The position numbers and the translations under genes were made by a program. A stretch of 64,000 nt of DNA from Mucidula mucida. Taxonomy: Eukaryota; Basidiomycota; Agaricomycetes; Agaricales; Physalacriaceae. The notes under the pieces are model-generated. The model was not told the origin of the DNA. It was given only the letters and a program-made list of their open reading frames with translations, and did no database searches. The stretch is from assembly GCA_015501055.1 (NCBI GenBank), contig JADNYV010000053.1:147827-211826 (forward strand). Direction: 5' to 3'. Every line of letters begins with the position of its first letter. Within the stretch, counting starts at the first letter, position 1. This document shows, one piece after another, positions 44,202 to 55,649 of the stretch.

Positions 44202-45983
44202 CGAAGTTCAGTACCAATCGGTATGCCCATTTATGTCTCTTGTGTAATCATTTTTACCTTTGACAGAATCCTATAAAGGACTTTGACTGGCCTCGCGTAA
44301 TTGACGGACACGAGGTCCATCCTCCAATGGCGCCGTGCTGCTTACGTCCCGACACCGACTTGACATCGATGCCAGAGCCTCTAGATAGCCTCGGCAGCGT
44401 CTTAAACGGCCAGAACAACGAATGGATGTAGGCGCTCACGGAAGCCTTCAAACGCGCGCCCACAATTTCGCGTTTTTGCGGGACAAGTCGGCAACAGCCC
44501 GGGTTCAAACTTGTTTCATTGTAGAGCTAGATCGACTTCCATTTAATGTGGGTAGTCGTCCGTCAGTGCGAGACGGTGGCGGAGGTGGCGGAATGACAGG
44601 CCTCTTATCAGAATGTCTGTCATGTTTTGTCATGATTCAGTTCACGATCTAGAGTGAGGAATGGATACCCACCGAGCTGGGATGGTTGGATCTAGTGCTT
44701 GTTGCAAGGTCCTTTTTCATGCGTCACTTCAGCTCGGGCAAGCAGTGTCGTCCCCATGCGAGGGGAACTTTTCAAGCCGATTCGACGCAGAGTATCTTTC
44801 TCGGCGCTGTATGGTCTGGGGTGTGAGATCACCTTGTTCACTATCTGGCAAAATCAGGTCTCCCACATAAGATTTTGCTCCCTTAATGGGTTACCCTAGC
44901 CCTGAATCTCGAAATCAGCAGCGTACTACCTCAGGCTGGAAAATTCAATCAACAATTTTTCACCCAGACAAAACTGCTCGATCGAGTTGTCGTTGTTGTC
45001 GATGTACTACAGCCAATGCAAAACATGGTCTCTTATCCTCGAACATCAAATAACGGCCCTGTTCCGATAGGACAAGCGGCCTCAAAATTAAACGTATTTG
45101 CGGGCTTGAATACTATACAGCATGTACAGAGGAACTGTGTCATTCCACGAAGACATGATTTGACTGAGCGACCGCCTGCCCACCAGGCCCAGGACGAGTA
45201 TCGTTGCCTGCGATACCTTACGCTGTACAGTGAGTCTGGCCTCTTCAATGTTCATGTAAAAGGCTTCTACAAAAAAACATGATACATAATTTCCCGAATA
45301 TGAGGTGTCGTGCCGATAGGGCAAGTGGCCACAAAGGTAATGTCGGTGCTGTAATATTTCAAGTAACAACGAACTACTGACCGAGAAATCACACTCAGTT
45401 CAGGGATAGCTATGCCTCCTTAAAGCTTAGGCTTCAAATCCGGATAAAACTCCTAGTGTGAGACGTCTCTTATGAGGCGCTATCCGCTGGAACAAGTGCC
45501 CTCGTAATGTGGAAGGCACAAGTCCGCTATTGCCGGTTTCGAAATTAGGAGCTCTGTCGGTTGGTACCAATGTGAATGGGCAGAAGCAAGAATAGCATCC
45601 AGGAAGAAGTATGCATCACAGGTAGTAAGTAACACGGTGAAGATACAAATTTTGAGCCATATGTCGCACGGACACAAAGACACGCTGAGGCAAGGAGGGA
45701 TAGCGGCAGCTTCATTGGTTGAATTCGCTGCATACCTACGTATACTCCCTTCTACCGACAAAAGATTCACAAGGGTCAGGCGATTGACGGTCCAAGTAGC
45801 TATTCCTCTTTTTCGACTGTAAATATGACTTGCTCGGACATGCAAGAAACCAAAAATGTGTCTTCTACAAATGGGCTATTCACCCCGCTGTGTCCGGTAG
45901 GACAAGTGGGCTCTGAATTGAAGACACAATAACGGGAAGTCGCCTCAGCAGTGGACACAAAAGGTAGCATCAAGACGTGTCCC
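44202..45983. other. Intergenic with a dispersed short motif
   Basis: No gene. The motif CCGRTAGGRCAAGYGG occurs at 45064-45079, 45313-45328 and 45894-45909, with a weaker form at 45484-45499. Each is followed by a related GCC/GCTC...AAA stretch. Confidence 0.4.
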
Positions 45984-47147
45984 TCAGCGGCTTTCATGGT
46001 CCATAGCTACACATTGACCGCATATGGTCACTGTTGAAGCTTGTTCGTGAGCTTCGAGACAGCCAGCACGGCATCGAAGATTGCCGGAACAACGAACGGT
46101 GTCGGCGTTCCCGGCGGATGCTTCAAGCGCACGTTCACAGTCTCTACGTCTACGGCGCTCTACACGAGTTCGGCTTCCAACTCGTTTAGGCGCGCTTGGA
46201 GTGCTAAATCGGCCGTTTGTGAGTATACAGAGTACAGTGACGAAGGAACCACGAACGCGACTCCCGCCGAGTAGATGTGGGTAGGTAAAGTCACTTCCCA
46301 CCTCCATGGCTAGAGGGCGCCGTCGCTTGGGAGGTGGTGGCAGAGTGGCGGGGATTTCGCCCTCTTCTCGTTTATCCGAGTTGCCTATCATTTTGTTCTT
46401 CGATGTAGTAGACTTGAGATGGGTTGATGAGCTTTCAGAAGAAGAGTGGATCGTGGTGATGTTGAAGAGGGCTAGTGCTTCTTGAGGTCCTCCACACGCG
46501 GTTTGCACGCGAGAAACACGTACCTTTTCGCGTGTCATTGGCACGACACCGGACGTGGGCATGTCATTTCTGGAAGATTGTGAGCATTGACGCAACGTGG
46601 GAGGAGAGAGAGTTATCGACGAACTCTTTCAAGATTGTTAGCGATTTACTAGATCCTCCGTTAATAAGAAAGAACGCGTCAACGAGTAGGGTTGACATAC
46701 ATCTACAAAGCAACAGAGTCTGAAGTTCCTCTGATCGCTCCGTGGGGTTCACATATTTCTTGAGCCGCTCCGAGTGGTGATGAAATTTTCGATGGTCCTA
46801 TCATTGAATACGTATAATATTAGCTCCAAACTGAGAAGGAGACGCGAGCGCACATCATCAGAGTCCGATTTGCGCCCCAACCACCAGAGAGATATAACAC
46901 CATCTGCATCTATCCACTTGTGTTTCTTTTTCACACCAGGTAGACAGAGCACGGTCAGGTCTTCGTGATTGTAGTATGATATTCGGGGCATTGATGCCGC
47001 TCCAGTGTTTGAGGATTGCCTTTTTATCGTCGAGGTAGGTGATGACGCGGCTAGGAGAACAGGCATGATGCTACTTGTCCAAGATGAGATTAGAGGCAAT
47101 GGAGGTGATAGTTGAAGTTGAACGTTGAAGTCGGGGATCAAAAGCAA
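45984..47147 (-). pseudogene. Decayed hypothetical gene (first copy)
   Basis: Minus-strand protein-like pieces: 47147-46749 (SYYNHEDLTVLCLPGVKKKH, then DADGVISLWWLGRKSDSDD and LLLSLELILYVF), 46752-46564 (LKEFVDNSLSSHVASMLTIF), 46595-46290 (a Ser/Lys linker with PPPPKRRRP), and a piece near 46270-46030 (YSAGVAFVVPSSLYSVYSQT, then HPPGTPTPFVVPAIFDAVLA). They lie in different frames, and a stop interrupts the last. I do not recognise the family. A partial second copy follows at 47.6-48.1 kb. Confidence 0.4.
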
Positions 47148-47656
47148 TTTATCGCAAGATCTGTAGATCTTACCTGGCGCTCGCCACCGCTCTTTCTACT
47201 ACATGATGGAATACGATTCAGAGTTCTTTCGAGGCAGGCAGCACATGCAATGATAGACATCTTACAGCACCATTTGCGGCGTATCCAAGTTATGTCGAGC
47301 GGACGCCAGAAGGCCGCAAAAATGGAGCCCATAGGCGGTTTTGGAAGTGGCGGATATCGCATGGGCGCCTTTCGCACTCTTCAGCCTGCTCTTGCCGCAA
47401 AACTTGTGGACAAGGCTTGTCGAAATTCTGAGATCGTTTGGTCCACCTCTGGACACGCGTCAGTACCATCGATGAGCTTCCCAAGCAATCACAAGCGTGC
47501 GGTGAGTAAACGATGGACCCTGTTCCGGGTTCGCACCGGTGGGGCCCACGGCTGCAGTCTTGGGTTATCATGAATCTCATGCGCCACATTTGGAAGCCTG
47601 CAGAAAAGTAGGCAGCGCTGCTGCAATTCTCAATTTATCTCATAGTCCACTAACTC
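47148..47656. other. Short spacer, no clear gene
   Basis: Open stretches exist on both strands (47112-47573 plus), but without recognisable content. Confidence 0.35.
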
Positions 47657-48110
47657 CTAATCAGACTTGTAGGCGAAGAGTGGGACCGTAGGGATGTTAA
47701 CGGGGGCTACATCGTGCTTATTGGGGTCCTTTACATGCGGTTTTACGCGACGAAGACGTACGTTTTTGCGTGACGTTGGCAACAGTGGAACACAGACCCA
47801 CCGGGCACGTCCTTTCTGAGCGATAAGTACTGCCAGTGGAGCAGAGAGAATTAGCAACAAATCTTTCAAGATTGTGAGCGGTTCTCTAGATCCTCAAGAA
47901 CGCGTCAACTGACGGCTAACGTACATCGTACAAAGCAATAGCATTCTTCCGATCCCTCTTATGGTTCACGTATTTCTTGAGTGGAGGTAAGATGCATTTG
48001 TTCAGAGACAGAGAAGACTTGCAAATTGAACGTCTACTTCCCCTACCTAGTAGTACGTCCGTGAGGATCGCCTCTCGCTCCCACCCAAAGGACACTGGCA
48101 ACGAGCATCA
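47657..48110 (-). pseudogene. Second, partial copy of the decayed hypothetical gene
   Basis: Parallels 46440-46760: GGTCCTNNACACGCGGTTT, ACGTACNTTTTNGCGTG and AACAAATCTTTCAAGATTGTGAGCG blocks are shared. The piece 47869-47657 corresponds to the PMTREKVRVSR segment. Diverged and without an open frame. Confidence 0.45.
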
Positions 48111-48208
48111 CCCAAAGAGAATTTGATAACTAAACTGGACACTATACAATAAATACAAGAGCATGTTGGGAGAAATATATACGAGAGAAGAATGCCGTTC
48201 GAGGAAAT

Positions 48209-50875
48209 CTACTTCTGACCGGCTCTCTTCCTCTTGGTCATCCGATCTTGGCTCGGTGACGGTGGCCCTCCGGAGTCATCCTCCTCCTCCTCCTCATCTT
48301 TGTTTTCGTCCTCCCGAATAGGCGGTACATACGCTTCACTGTCCCAGTCTGTACCAGTCCGAGCCGCTTATTCGGACCATTTCCTACAGAAAAACGCTTC
48401 AAGGGCCCGCTGCCTGTTGAGCCCTATGCGCATCCTCCTGATCAGTGTACCAGATCGGTAGCGCTTCCTCAGTTGTGTCCTTCATCTGTTCGTAGACGTC
48501 CATAAAGTAAGCGCTGATGTCCTCGTAGTACGCGTGCAGGAACACCTTGCGATCCCAGTGCGTCATATGTGGGGAGTCTGGGAGAAGTGGTTGCGACGAT
48601 TGCACCTCACCATAACAGTCAACCAGATATTGAAAGGCGTCCAATGCTTTGAGTAGCATGGAGTCCACGCCATGCACCACGGTTAGAGCGCTGATGATTT
48701 TCTCATAGCAAGGCATCTCTTCTGTTTGGAAAGCTTGCATGAACTCTAGACGGTCAGAGGAACAACGGAGGGTCCCGTCAAACAGCGTTCGTTAAGCCTT
48801 AGGACAACGGTACGGTTCGCTTCGCAATCCGCTGGCGTGAACTGGGCCGGTAGAGTGTCGAGCAAGAACCACAGGTAAATCCAAAGGACGGACTCGAGAT
48901 CATGGAGGAAGTTGAACTTGAACCACACCGCTTTGCTACGCTTTGTCGTCCTGGAACGGCTAGGTTGGAAGGCTCGACGAGGGTTAAATTGATGCTTCTG
49001 CCTCTGATACTCTACTGCCATAAATCCAGGAGTGCCCTAATGCTCAATGAGTCCAAGATATCGGAACTTATGACAGGAAACGTACAGTAAGGGGAGCAGC
49101 TCCATGGCCTGGCGCAGCGTAAGGGCGGGCATATTCAAGGTCGGAGATCTTCGTTTGGCCCTTGTAAATGAGGCAATTCCCCGGGCTGATATCGCGATGA
49201 ACAAATCCTGCTAAGCGCATGTATTCCAGGCCTGCAAAAAACTGCGTCAGTTTCATAAAAAAGGACAAAAATGAGCAACGTTACCGTAGACAAGCTGTGC
49301 AAGCCCTTTCGTAAAATCGGCGTAGGAGAAAACCTTGTAAAGCGTGCGGCACACCTCCTCAACACGATGCGTCGATGAATCGTTTCTTGTGCGGATATAC
49401 GGTTCTGTTCGCCCTCTTTAGCTTAGGCGTACACCCATCGACTTCCCCGCGGTGAGTGCCCTCGACAGTAGCCTCCATCGCGACCTTGTCCTCTGTTTCC
49501 GTATAGAACAACTCGACGTAATCTGCCGGAGGCTCTGGCGCCTCATCTGGCTGGCCGTTGATCGTGACAACTGAGTCTGAAAGGATCGTCATGAAATAGT
49601 TTTTTGCATCCTCCTCCAGGGAGGAGCCCGGCTGCAACGGCGGAGGACGCTCGTTCTCCGCAACACTGCCATCTTTATCCAGTTGCCGAAGGGCTGCGAA
49701 GATCGCGTTGTAGATGTCCGATTCCGGTGTTGCGTCAGAGTAAAGCCAAACGTCCTTCAAAACCTTGGGTGTACCGATGGGCATGTCTTCAGAGTCAAGC
49801 TCTATGACTTCCCATACCCGCGTGGCGCGAGTGACAAGGTCGAGGTTCAAATCATGAATGATTCCCGTGGTCTGGTACACCTTGTCGCCCACGGTGAAGC
49901 GATATTGAATGTCCTTTTCGTTGACGCCAATGCGCTTCACAGTAGGGTCGTACCCAAGGTCTTCGAGGGGGCGAAGGTCATGAAGATGACGAAACGAATG
50001 AAGAGCCTGGGATTCTGAGAATAGCGTAAGAGAGCGAAGAATAAAGCGCACAAATCAACTCACCTCGTGATAGTCGAATTGAGCAGATATAGTGATCTGC
50101 GATCTCGAAAAGTACCAGAAGCGCATCATACGATCCTCAATGGTGAAAGCGATCACAAAGCGTCGACACGGATCATTGTAGAGTATGTGACCGACGGCTC
50201 CAAGAACCTTGCTTTCGTTCTAACACAAGTCAAATCAAGTGATAACAGCAAAGCCAAAGGACATACATCTATCCGGTCCTGACGGTTCAGGTGAGTCTTG
50301 AACTCAGCAGGACCGACAACTGCCGCGGTGGGAACATGCACATCGTCGCCGATTTCATTGAGGATGAAGCGGGCATCCGTCTTCATAGATCCCCCGCGCA
50401 CTTCAGAAGCCGTGTTATGATTCGGTTGACAAATGAGTCGAGTTGTGCGTTGCTGGAGCTTGGGATGCTGCTTCGTCTGGTTCCATGTTTCGCAATGGGT
50501 GTGGATCTCCTCTGCAACGCCCGCCAGTCCTTTGAAGACTTTATCTTCGCTAGGACCTATGAAGTTTGTTGCGGCCCAGCCATTCCGGTCAAAGTACTGG
50601 GCTTTGGCTTCTCCTTCAAGATCTCTGCCTTGAGCCCTTCTTCAATGTGAGAGACCAGGTCGTCGGTTTCTTGCTGGGATGAAGGAGATTGGCATAGTGG
50701 GCAAGGAAGTTTCAACGGGGACCTGAACAGTGTTACCACCACTGGACTCCTTCAAATGTAAGCGCTGCTCGTCGAGGTTGAGCAGGGCAGCACCTCGTTC
50801 CGTCATCCTAGTTGATTTTCGCGGTGTCGAGAGTAATCTCGCGGGCGCGGTCTGATGCTGTAGTCGTTTCGCCAT
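48209..50875 (-). pseudogene. FunK1-type kinase (copy 3), multiply frameshifted
   Basis: The same five-exon plan as copies 1 and 2, ATG at 50875 to stop at 48209. Frame breaks are near 50720 (one base missing in the GGAAG-TTTC region), near 50590, near 49375 (after HKKR) and near 48775. The tail has a further stop near 48415. The catalytic loop HRDISPGN (about 49180) and KISDLEYA are still readable, as are GTPGFMAVEYQRQ and YTDQEDAHRAQQAAG near the end. About 75-80% similar to copies 1 and 2 by eye, so an older duplicate. The promoter with TATA box is still conserved. Confidence 0.85.
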
Positions 50876-50913
50876 GATGAGAGTAGTTGTCAACAAAGAA
50901 ACAGAAACTTACG

Positions 50914-50921
50914 CTTTTATA
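50914..50921 (-). promoter_or_regulatory. TATA box of FunK1 copy 3
   Basis: TATAAAAG on the minus strand at the same position as in copies 1 and 2, although the gene behind it is broken. Confidence 0.5.
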
Positions 50922-51184
50922 CCGCGACGACGCGTCTCTTTGTTCGCGTCGTGACTGTTGTGGACAAGTTCAGATGATCGAACTGTCACAATGGAATGCC
51001 AGTCACAGTTACCCGATTTGGACACTTTTGCCGCATTCGGTCTGTGGACGTGGACTCGAGGTGTGGACGCATTGAATTTCTCTAGCATTACCTCCGTGTG
51101 GACAATGGGCGCACAAGAGTGCCGATCCTTCCTCTGCGCAAATTGCACCGCTGCGGCACGAGGGATCTAACATTTCCATTGGCC
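50922..51184. promoter_or_regulatory. FunK1 copy 3 upstream region
   Basis: Matches 19480-19748, with an extra ~35-base insertion near 51105-51143 (ATGGGCGCACAAGAGTGCCG...). Confidence 0.5.
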
Positions 51185-51224
51185 GAATCACAATGCTAAT
51201 GACTCGGATTTAAACAATGCATTC

Positions 51225-53077
51225 TCAATTCATAGCTACATCTGAAGGAACTGCAACAATGAAAGACTGGTATGACATATCAGGACGCTTCACGCTCTCC
51301 AGCCGCCAGCCGCTCTCCTCAAACAATCGCTCGAACTCTGGCAGTGTCCGTTCTTGACCATTAAACATGGACATCATCTAACACCAAAGTCAACATTACA
51401 GGTAGTATCGGAGGATAAATCATGTACATGTACCGAGTACGCGTGCCCCGTAAAATTCGCATGTCCATGGTTCGCAAGAAGAACACCACCATCAGACTGA
51501 ACAGCGTATGAAAGGACTGCGTCGATTACCACAAGCTTTGATCGTGGACGTGCTGCTTCTCGAAGGCGGTTGAGAATTTTCGCACAGTAAACGTCACTCC
51601 AGTCGTGCAATATCGATCTCAGAAGATACACATCAGCACCTTGGACGCGCTGTGTTCCGAAAAAGTCTTGTACTAACATGCGCCACATTAGCATCCCTAA
51701 ATTCATCAAGATCTGATGCGAAGGCTGACCTTGAAACTCGACGCGACCGGTTCTAAGCGCCTCCGGAAATTCGGCTTTCCAGAACTGAACTACTGATCAG
51801 GTATACGCGGATGGAGGACCAAGGCAGAGACTAACGTTGTGCATATCGTTCTCAATGTTTGGTAGATCTTGGATCTTGATGGTGAGCCCAGGACACGTCC
51901 TTGCGATAGGTAAAGACGCCCTTCCAACTCCACCACCGACGTCGACCACAATGGCACTCTCAGGTACAGAATGCCAATCAAAACCTCGAATAACAGTGAG
52001 AAAAGGAAGAAGTCCATGACGACCACTTACCGTTCATGGTAAGAGTACCCTGAGTGCCCATGGCAATCCCAAATCTCTGCCTAATGTGGGCGTTCTCAAG
52101 GAGTCCTAAATATTCGAAAAATGTCAGTTCCGTCTTATTGACCATATTGAATAGAGTTTTATTCAGGTCGTCGGAGAAGGCGAATGAAGGAGTTGACATG
52201 TACACGGGCATATGTGTGCTGAGTTTGGCACTTTCGCAGCTATTGGAGTCATAATCGCGTAGGTCACGAGGGCGCGTATATTGAGATAACACGTACAATC
52301 CTTGGACCATAACAGGCATAGGACTGCACGGTGCCCTGTACTTATCCTTTGATCTATCGGGCATCCAGTGTTCAGTACATCATGATGATCTTACGAAAGA
52401 AGATACTGACGGGTCTAACACTTCCGACAGTGGCTTGCCCGAGTCCAGCAAAGACGAAATACGATTGTTGGCAAAAACGTCTGGCGCTACTTCCATATAG
52501 ATGTGCTCCGTAGCTAAAAGACGCAGAACGTGCGCTGAAGGACTTTTAGGCAGTGTCATCAATAAACCGTTGAACGCAAACCGCACCCAGTTTCTTCGGA
52601 GAAGTCCCGGCACGAGAGGCAATATCCACGACGTTCATACCCTATCAGCGTCGTGAATAGACGGTAACTGCGAAGCGAAAGAACACTCGCAGTATTTCCA
52701 ACGTCACGAAGTATTTCGGTTACGCTCAGTGCTTCTGCCGTGAATAATGCAGCGGATACGTTAAACTGAGACATCTGTCAAGACCGTATTTCATGCTTTT
52801 CAGTGCCAAGACAACGTACCTGCATTATAGCCGCCATCATAGACGTCTTCGCAGGCTGTACGAGCGCCGTTAGATGACTTGCAGCAGCAACGATAGTGCA
52901 GATAGCCTGAGCTACTTCAGGCACGTCTTTCGTTGCCTCTATATCCTGAGTGCCTTCAAAAGCGCCATCTAGACCGGGAAATTCCAGATTCTTGCGCGCA
53001 CAGATGTCCTCGATATCTTTCACTCCGGATGAGATGATATCAACGAGAGTGCGCAAGAGGGGGAGGGAGGAAGTCAT
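51225..53077 (-). CDS. O-methyltransferase, plant-type (gene 2)
   Basis: Mirror copy of gene 1 (31442-33294), start ATG at 53077, stop at 51225, with the same introns and motifs: VVDVGGGVG, VQDFFGTQRVQGADVYLL, LHDWSD and the last exon MMSMFNGQERTLPEF. Differences seen are few (for example CAR to AKI near the catalytic region and a different last-but-one residue). No break was found. The gene is immediately followed by the FunK1 copy 3 promoter about 310 bases downstream, the same order as at 19.3-19.8 kb. Same substrate uncertainty as gene 1. Confidence 0.8.
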
Positions 53078-53997
53078 TGTGGGGAAGAATGGAAACCATC
53101 TCGTCGAAAACGAGCCTGTAGCTTTATATCCTTCTTATCATAAGACTAGAAGCATGATCATACGGATATCGTCCGTTGTAGTCCAGTTGATCGGAAACTG
53201 GGTACACCACTGACAACTTTTGGTTCCACTTTCAGTGCTTTTTCGAATAGCAAAGACTTTAGGAGGAAATGCCGCGGTCCAGTGTACACTACAGACTCAT
53301 CGACCGTCAATGTGGATCTTGTCTGCACGGATTTCGTCACCGTTCAACCTGTAGAATGGAATAAGAACATCAAAACGTGAATACAGCTCAATTGAAGAGC
53401 GCGATAATCGGGACAGTTCGGTGCGTTCATCGGACCCGGCCAGCGCACTAGGAATTCGTCGATTTGGCAGAGTAGGAAGTCAGATCCAAGTTCGTTCTAG
53501 TTTATAGCAAAGTACTGGCAGTCTAATGAGGCTGGTTGTTGACTGTCGAGCACGCCAAGTCAGTCCAAGAAGTGTTTGCGCTTGCTATGATCGCAAGCTG
53601 TCGCTTTGTGGCTGACCACCAGGACACGGAAGAGCATTCATTGACGTTCTGATTATAATCAGAGAGCCCGAATACACGATAACTCTCCGAGTAGTCCGCT
53701 TATTCTTCCAGTACTCTCAGGTAAAGTCGTCGAAGAGCGAGGTTATGGGAACTTCTACCCTGCCTTTTTGATCGTTCTTTTTCTCTTCTGGCCAGTGCTC
53801 GGAGGACAGAAGTTGTTCCAGGCAGCAGTGTCTATGTGAATGTCGAGCTGGCCTTGACTCATTGGCCGCTTTGTTCTCTTCTCATTGTCAAGCTCGCTCG
53901 GCTTCAGAAGATCATGTGACTGGACTAAAGACCAAAGCGCGGTGTGGATTTCCTTTGTTGACACTCACCATCATCGTGATATCTTCTTCGACAGCAC
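53078..53997. promoter_or_regulatory. Divergent promoter region of methyltransferase 2 and short kinase b2
   Basis: Mirror of 30523-31441, nearly identical, with the palindrome at 53648-53663. No gene. Confidence 0.45.
53648..53663. promoter_or_regulatory. 16-base perfect palindrome (mirror copy)
   Basis: TCTGATTATAATCAGA, as at 30856-30871. Confidence 0.4.
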
Positions 53998-55268
53998 ATG
54001 AAGTCCAACTTCGTATTGACTCTCCGTAGGGGGCGCACTGTCCCATATCCTCTCATTGTCGGATTCACACGTCGTTACCCGCGCTTCACGAGTCTGGAAA
54101 GCGACAGGGCTAGATTTCGATACAACTACTGGACACTACGAAGACTTTTTACTGAACTCAGAGGCAGGAGAGGACGTTAACGATCCCTTTCACCCCCCGA
54201 CAACTTTCAGGGAGGTCTATCATTTGGCGGAAGACGAGCCACAACCTGTCATCGGACGAACGAGTGAAGCCAATGATGAATTGTCGAAAGACTCGGGCAT
54301 GAGTCGTCGCAGCATCTTTCACGGCGTAGGGAAATCTTTGTATGACATTCGAGACTATACCGACTTCACATATGCGTTGGCTCAGTTGGTTCAAGATAAA
54401 ATCTCAGCTCAGCAGCCTTTTCTTTGGACTGAAGCTGGTCTTTCTTTTCAGGTCTTGGACGCGTGCACCTGGCTGGGTTCGTTCATCGCGATATCAGCCC
54501 CGGGAATTGTCTTCTTCGCAATGGCCACCTAAGAATCGTTGATCTCGAATATGCCCGCCTGTGTGTTACACAAGGCCCCAGCCGATTTCCGCTCACCGTG
54601 CGCTTTCTCTCATTTGTGTCAAATTGTCTTTGATCAGGTCTTAGGGCACGCCTGGATTTATGGCAGTGGAGTATGAAGAAGGGTTCTATCTTTTTCTACC
54701 CGCTCCAGTCCTCAAAGAAGATTTCTGCTCTGGGGATTTATGCCTTCCCTACCAGAAGGTCTCGTGCTTCAAGAACACTCTTCATGACCTTGAGTCTGTC
54801 CTTTGGATCAATCTTTGGTTTTTACTAAGCCATCTCCCCGGGTGGCTCACCCCGGAGGAACGTGAACGACATTTTGACTGTATTCTGACCCACCGCCAGA
54901 AAATGTTTACTACTCGGCGTGCTCTTGGTCACTCTCTCGATCGTTATTTCTTCATACGAAACTGCGGGTCTGTCTATTACGAAGTTTTGAGCGCTGTAAT
55001 GGAGGTGTATGGCAGAGACTACTTTGAGCTGTCTCAGAGTGTCAGATGCTTTGAAAACCTAGCTTATTGCTATCATGTCGTCGAGCAGTCGGAAGTATTT
55101 CGTTCGGAGCCTGAGGTACACTGGGATCCGAAGGAGTTGATACAGGAGAATTACTATGAGGTCATTCAATCGTTCTTTATGTGCGCCCACAAGCGTATGC
55201 AGGGAACGAACCATAAAGTGCTGCCCCTTCGAGATATTGCACTAGAGGGAAGAAGGAACAGGGTGTAG
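53998..55268 (+). pseudogene. Short FunK1-type kinase (b2), damaged
   Basis: Mirror of b1 with three defects. A run of five G at 54029-54033 (four in b1) shifts the frame after about codon 10. The intron 1 donor GT of b1 is AT here (TTCAAGAT). A 39-base insertion at 54894-54932 adds 13 residues (QKMFTTRRALG) inside the C-lobe, without breaking the frame. HRDISPGN and a VDLEYA motif remain, as does GTPGFMAVEYEEG from about 54648. An internal start near 54056 reopens the frame up to the lost donor. Most likely non-functional, unless the G run is a sequencing error and the intron is retained. Confidence 0.75.
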
Positions 55269-55649
55269 CCGAACCAACGTATATGGTATGTTGAGCTGAA
55301 CTAATGAACATTTTTCTACTGTATCCAGTGCTTGAATGCATCTAGTACTGTCGTGTCCTGCCCGTACGAGTTTTGTTTTGATCTTTTCCCGGAGATATGT
55401 CGCAAAGATTAAGGCTGTATGTTGGTGATACAGAACAGAACGGCTGGTTGGCGTCGACCGTGATGTACAAACGAAATCATCAGAGACGGAGAGTTCAAAC
55501 TTCAAACGGAGGTGACACTAAAGCTTCCGGGCAATTTAGCAAGGAACGACGTGGCCGGAGTTTTGCCTAGAACGACGGTGGCTGTGCAACCGCGTAAGGG
55601 CAGCTGCGTACCGAGACACGCGCATATTCGCTCTCAGCTACTGACCACC
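55269..55649. other. Spacer before VPS10 gene 2
   Basis: Mirror of 28931-29311. Contains the promoter; no gene. Confidence 0.45.
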
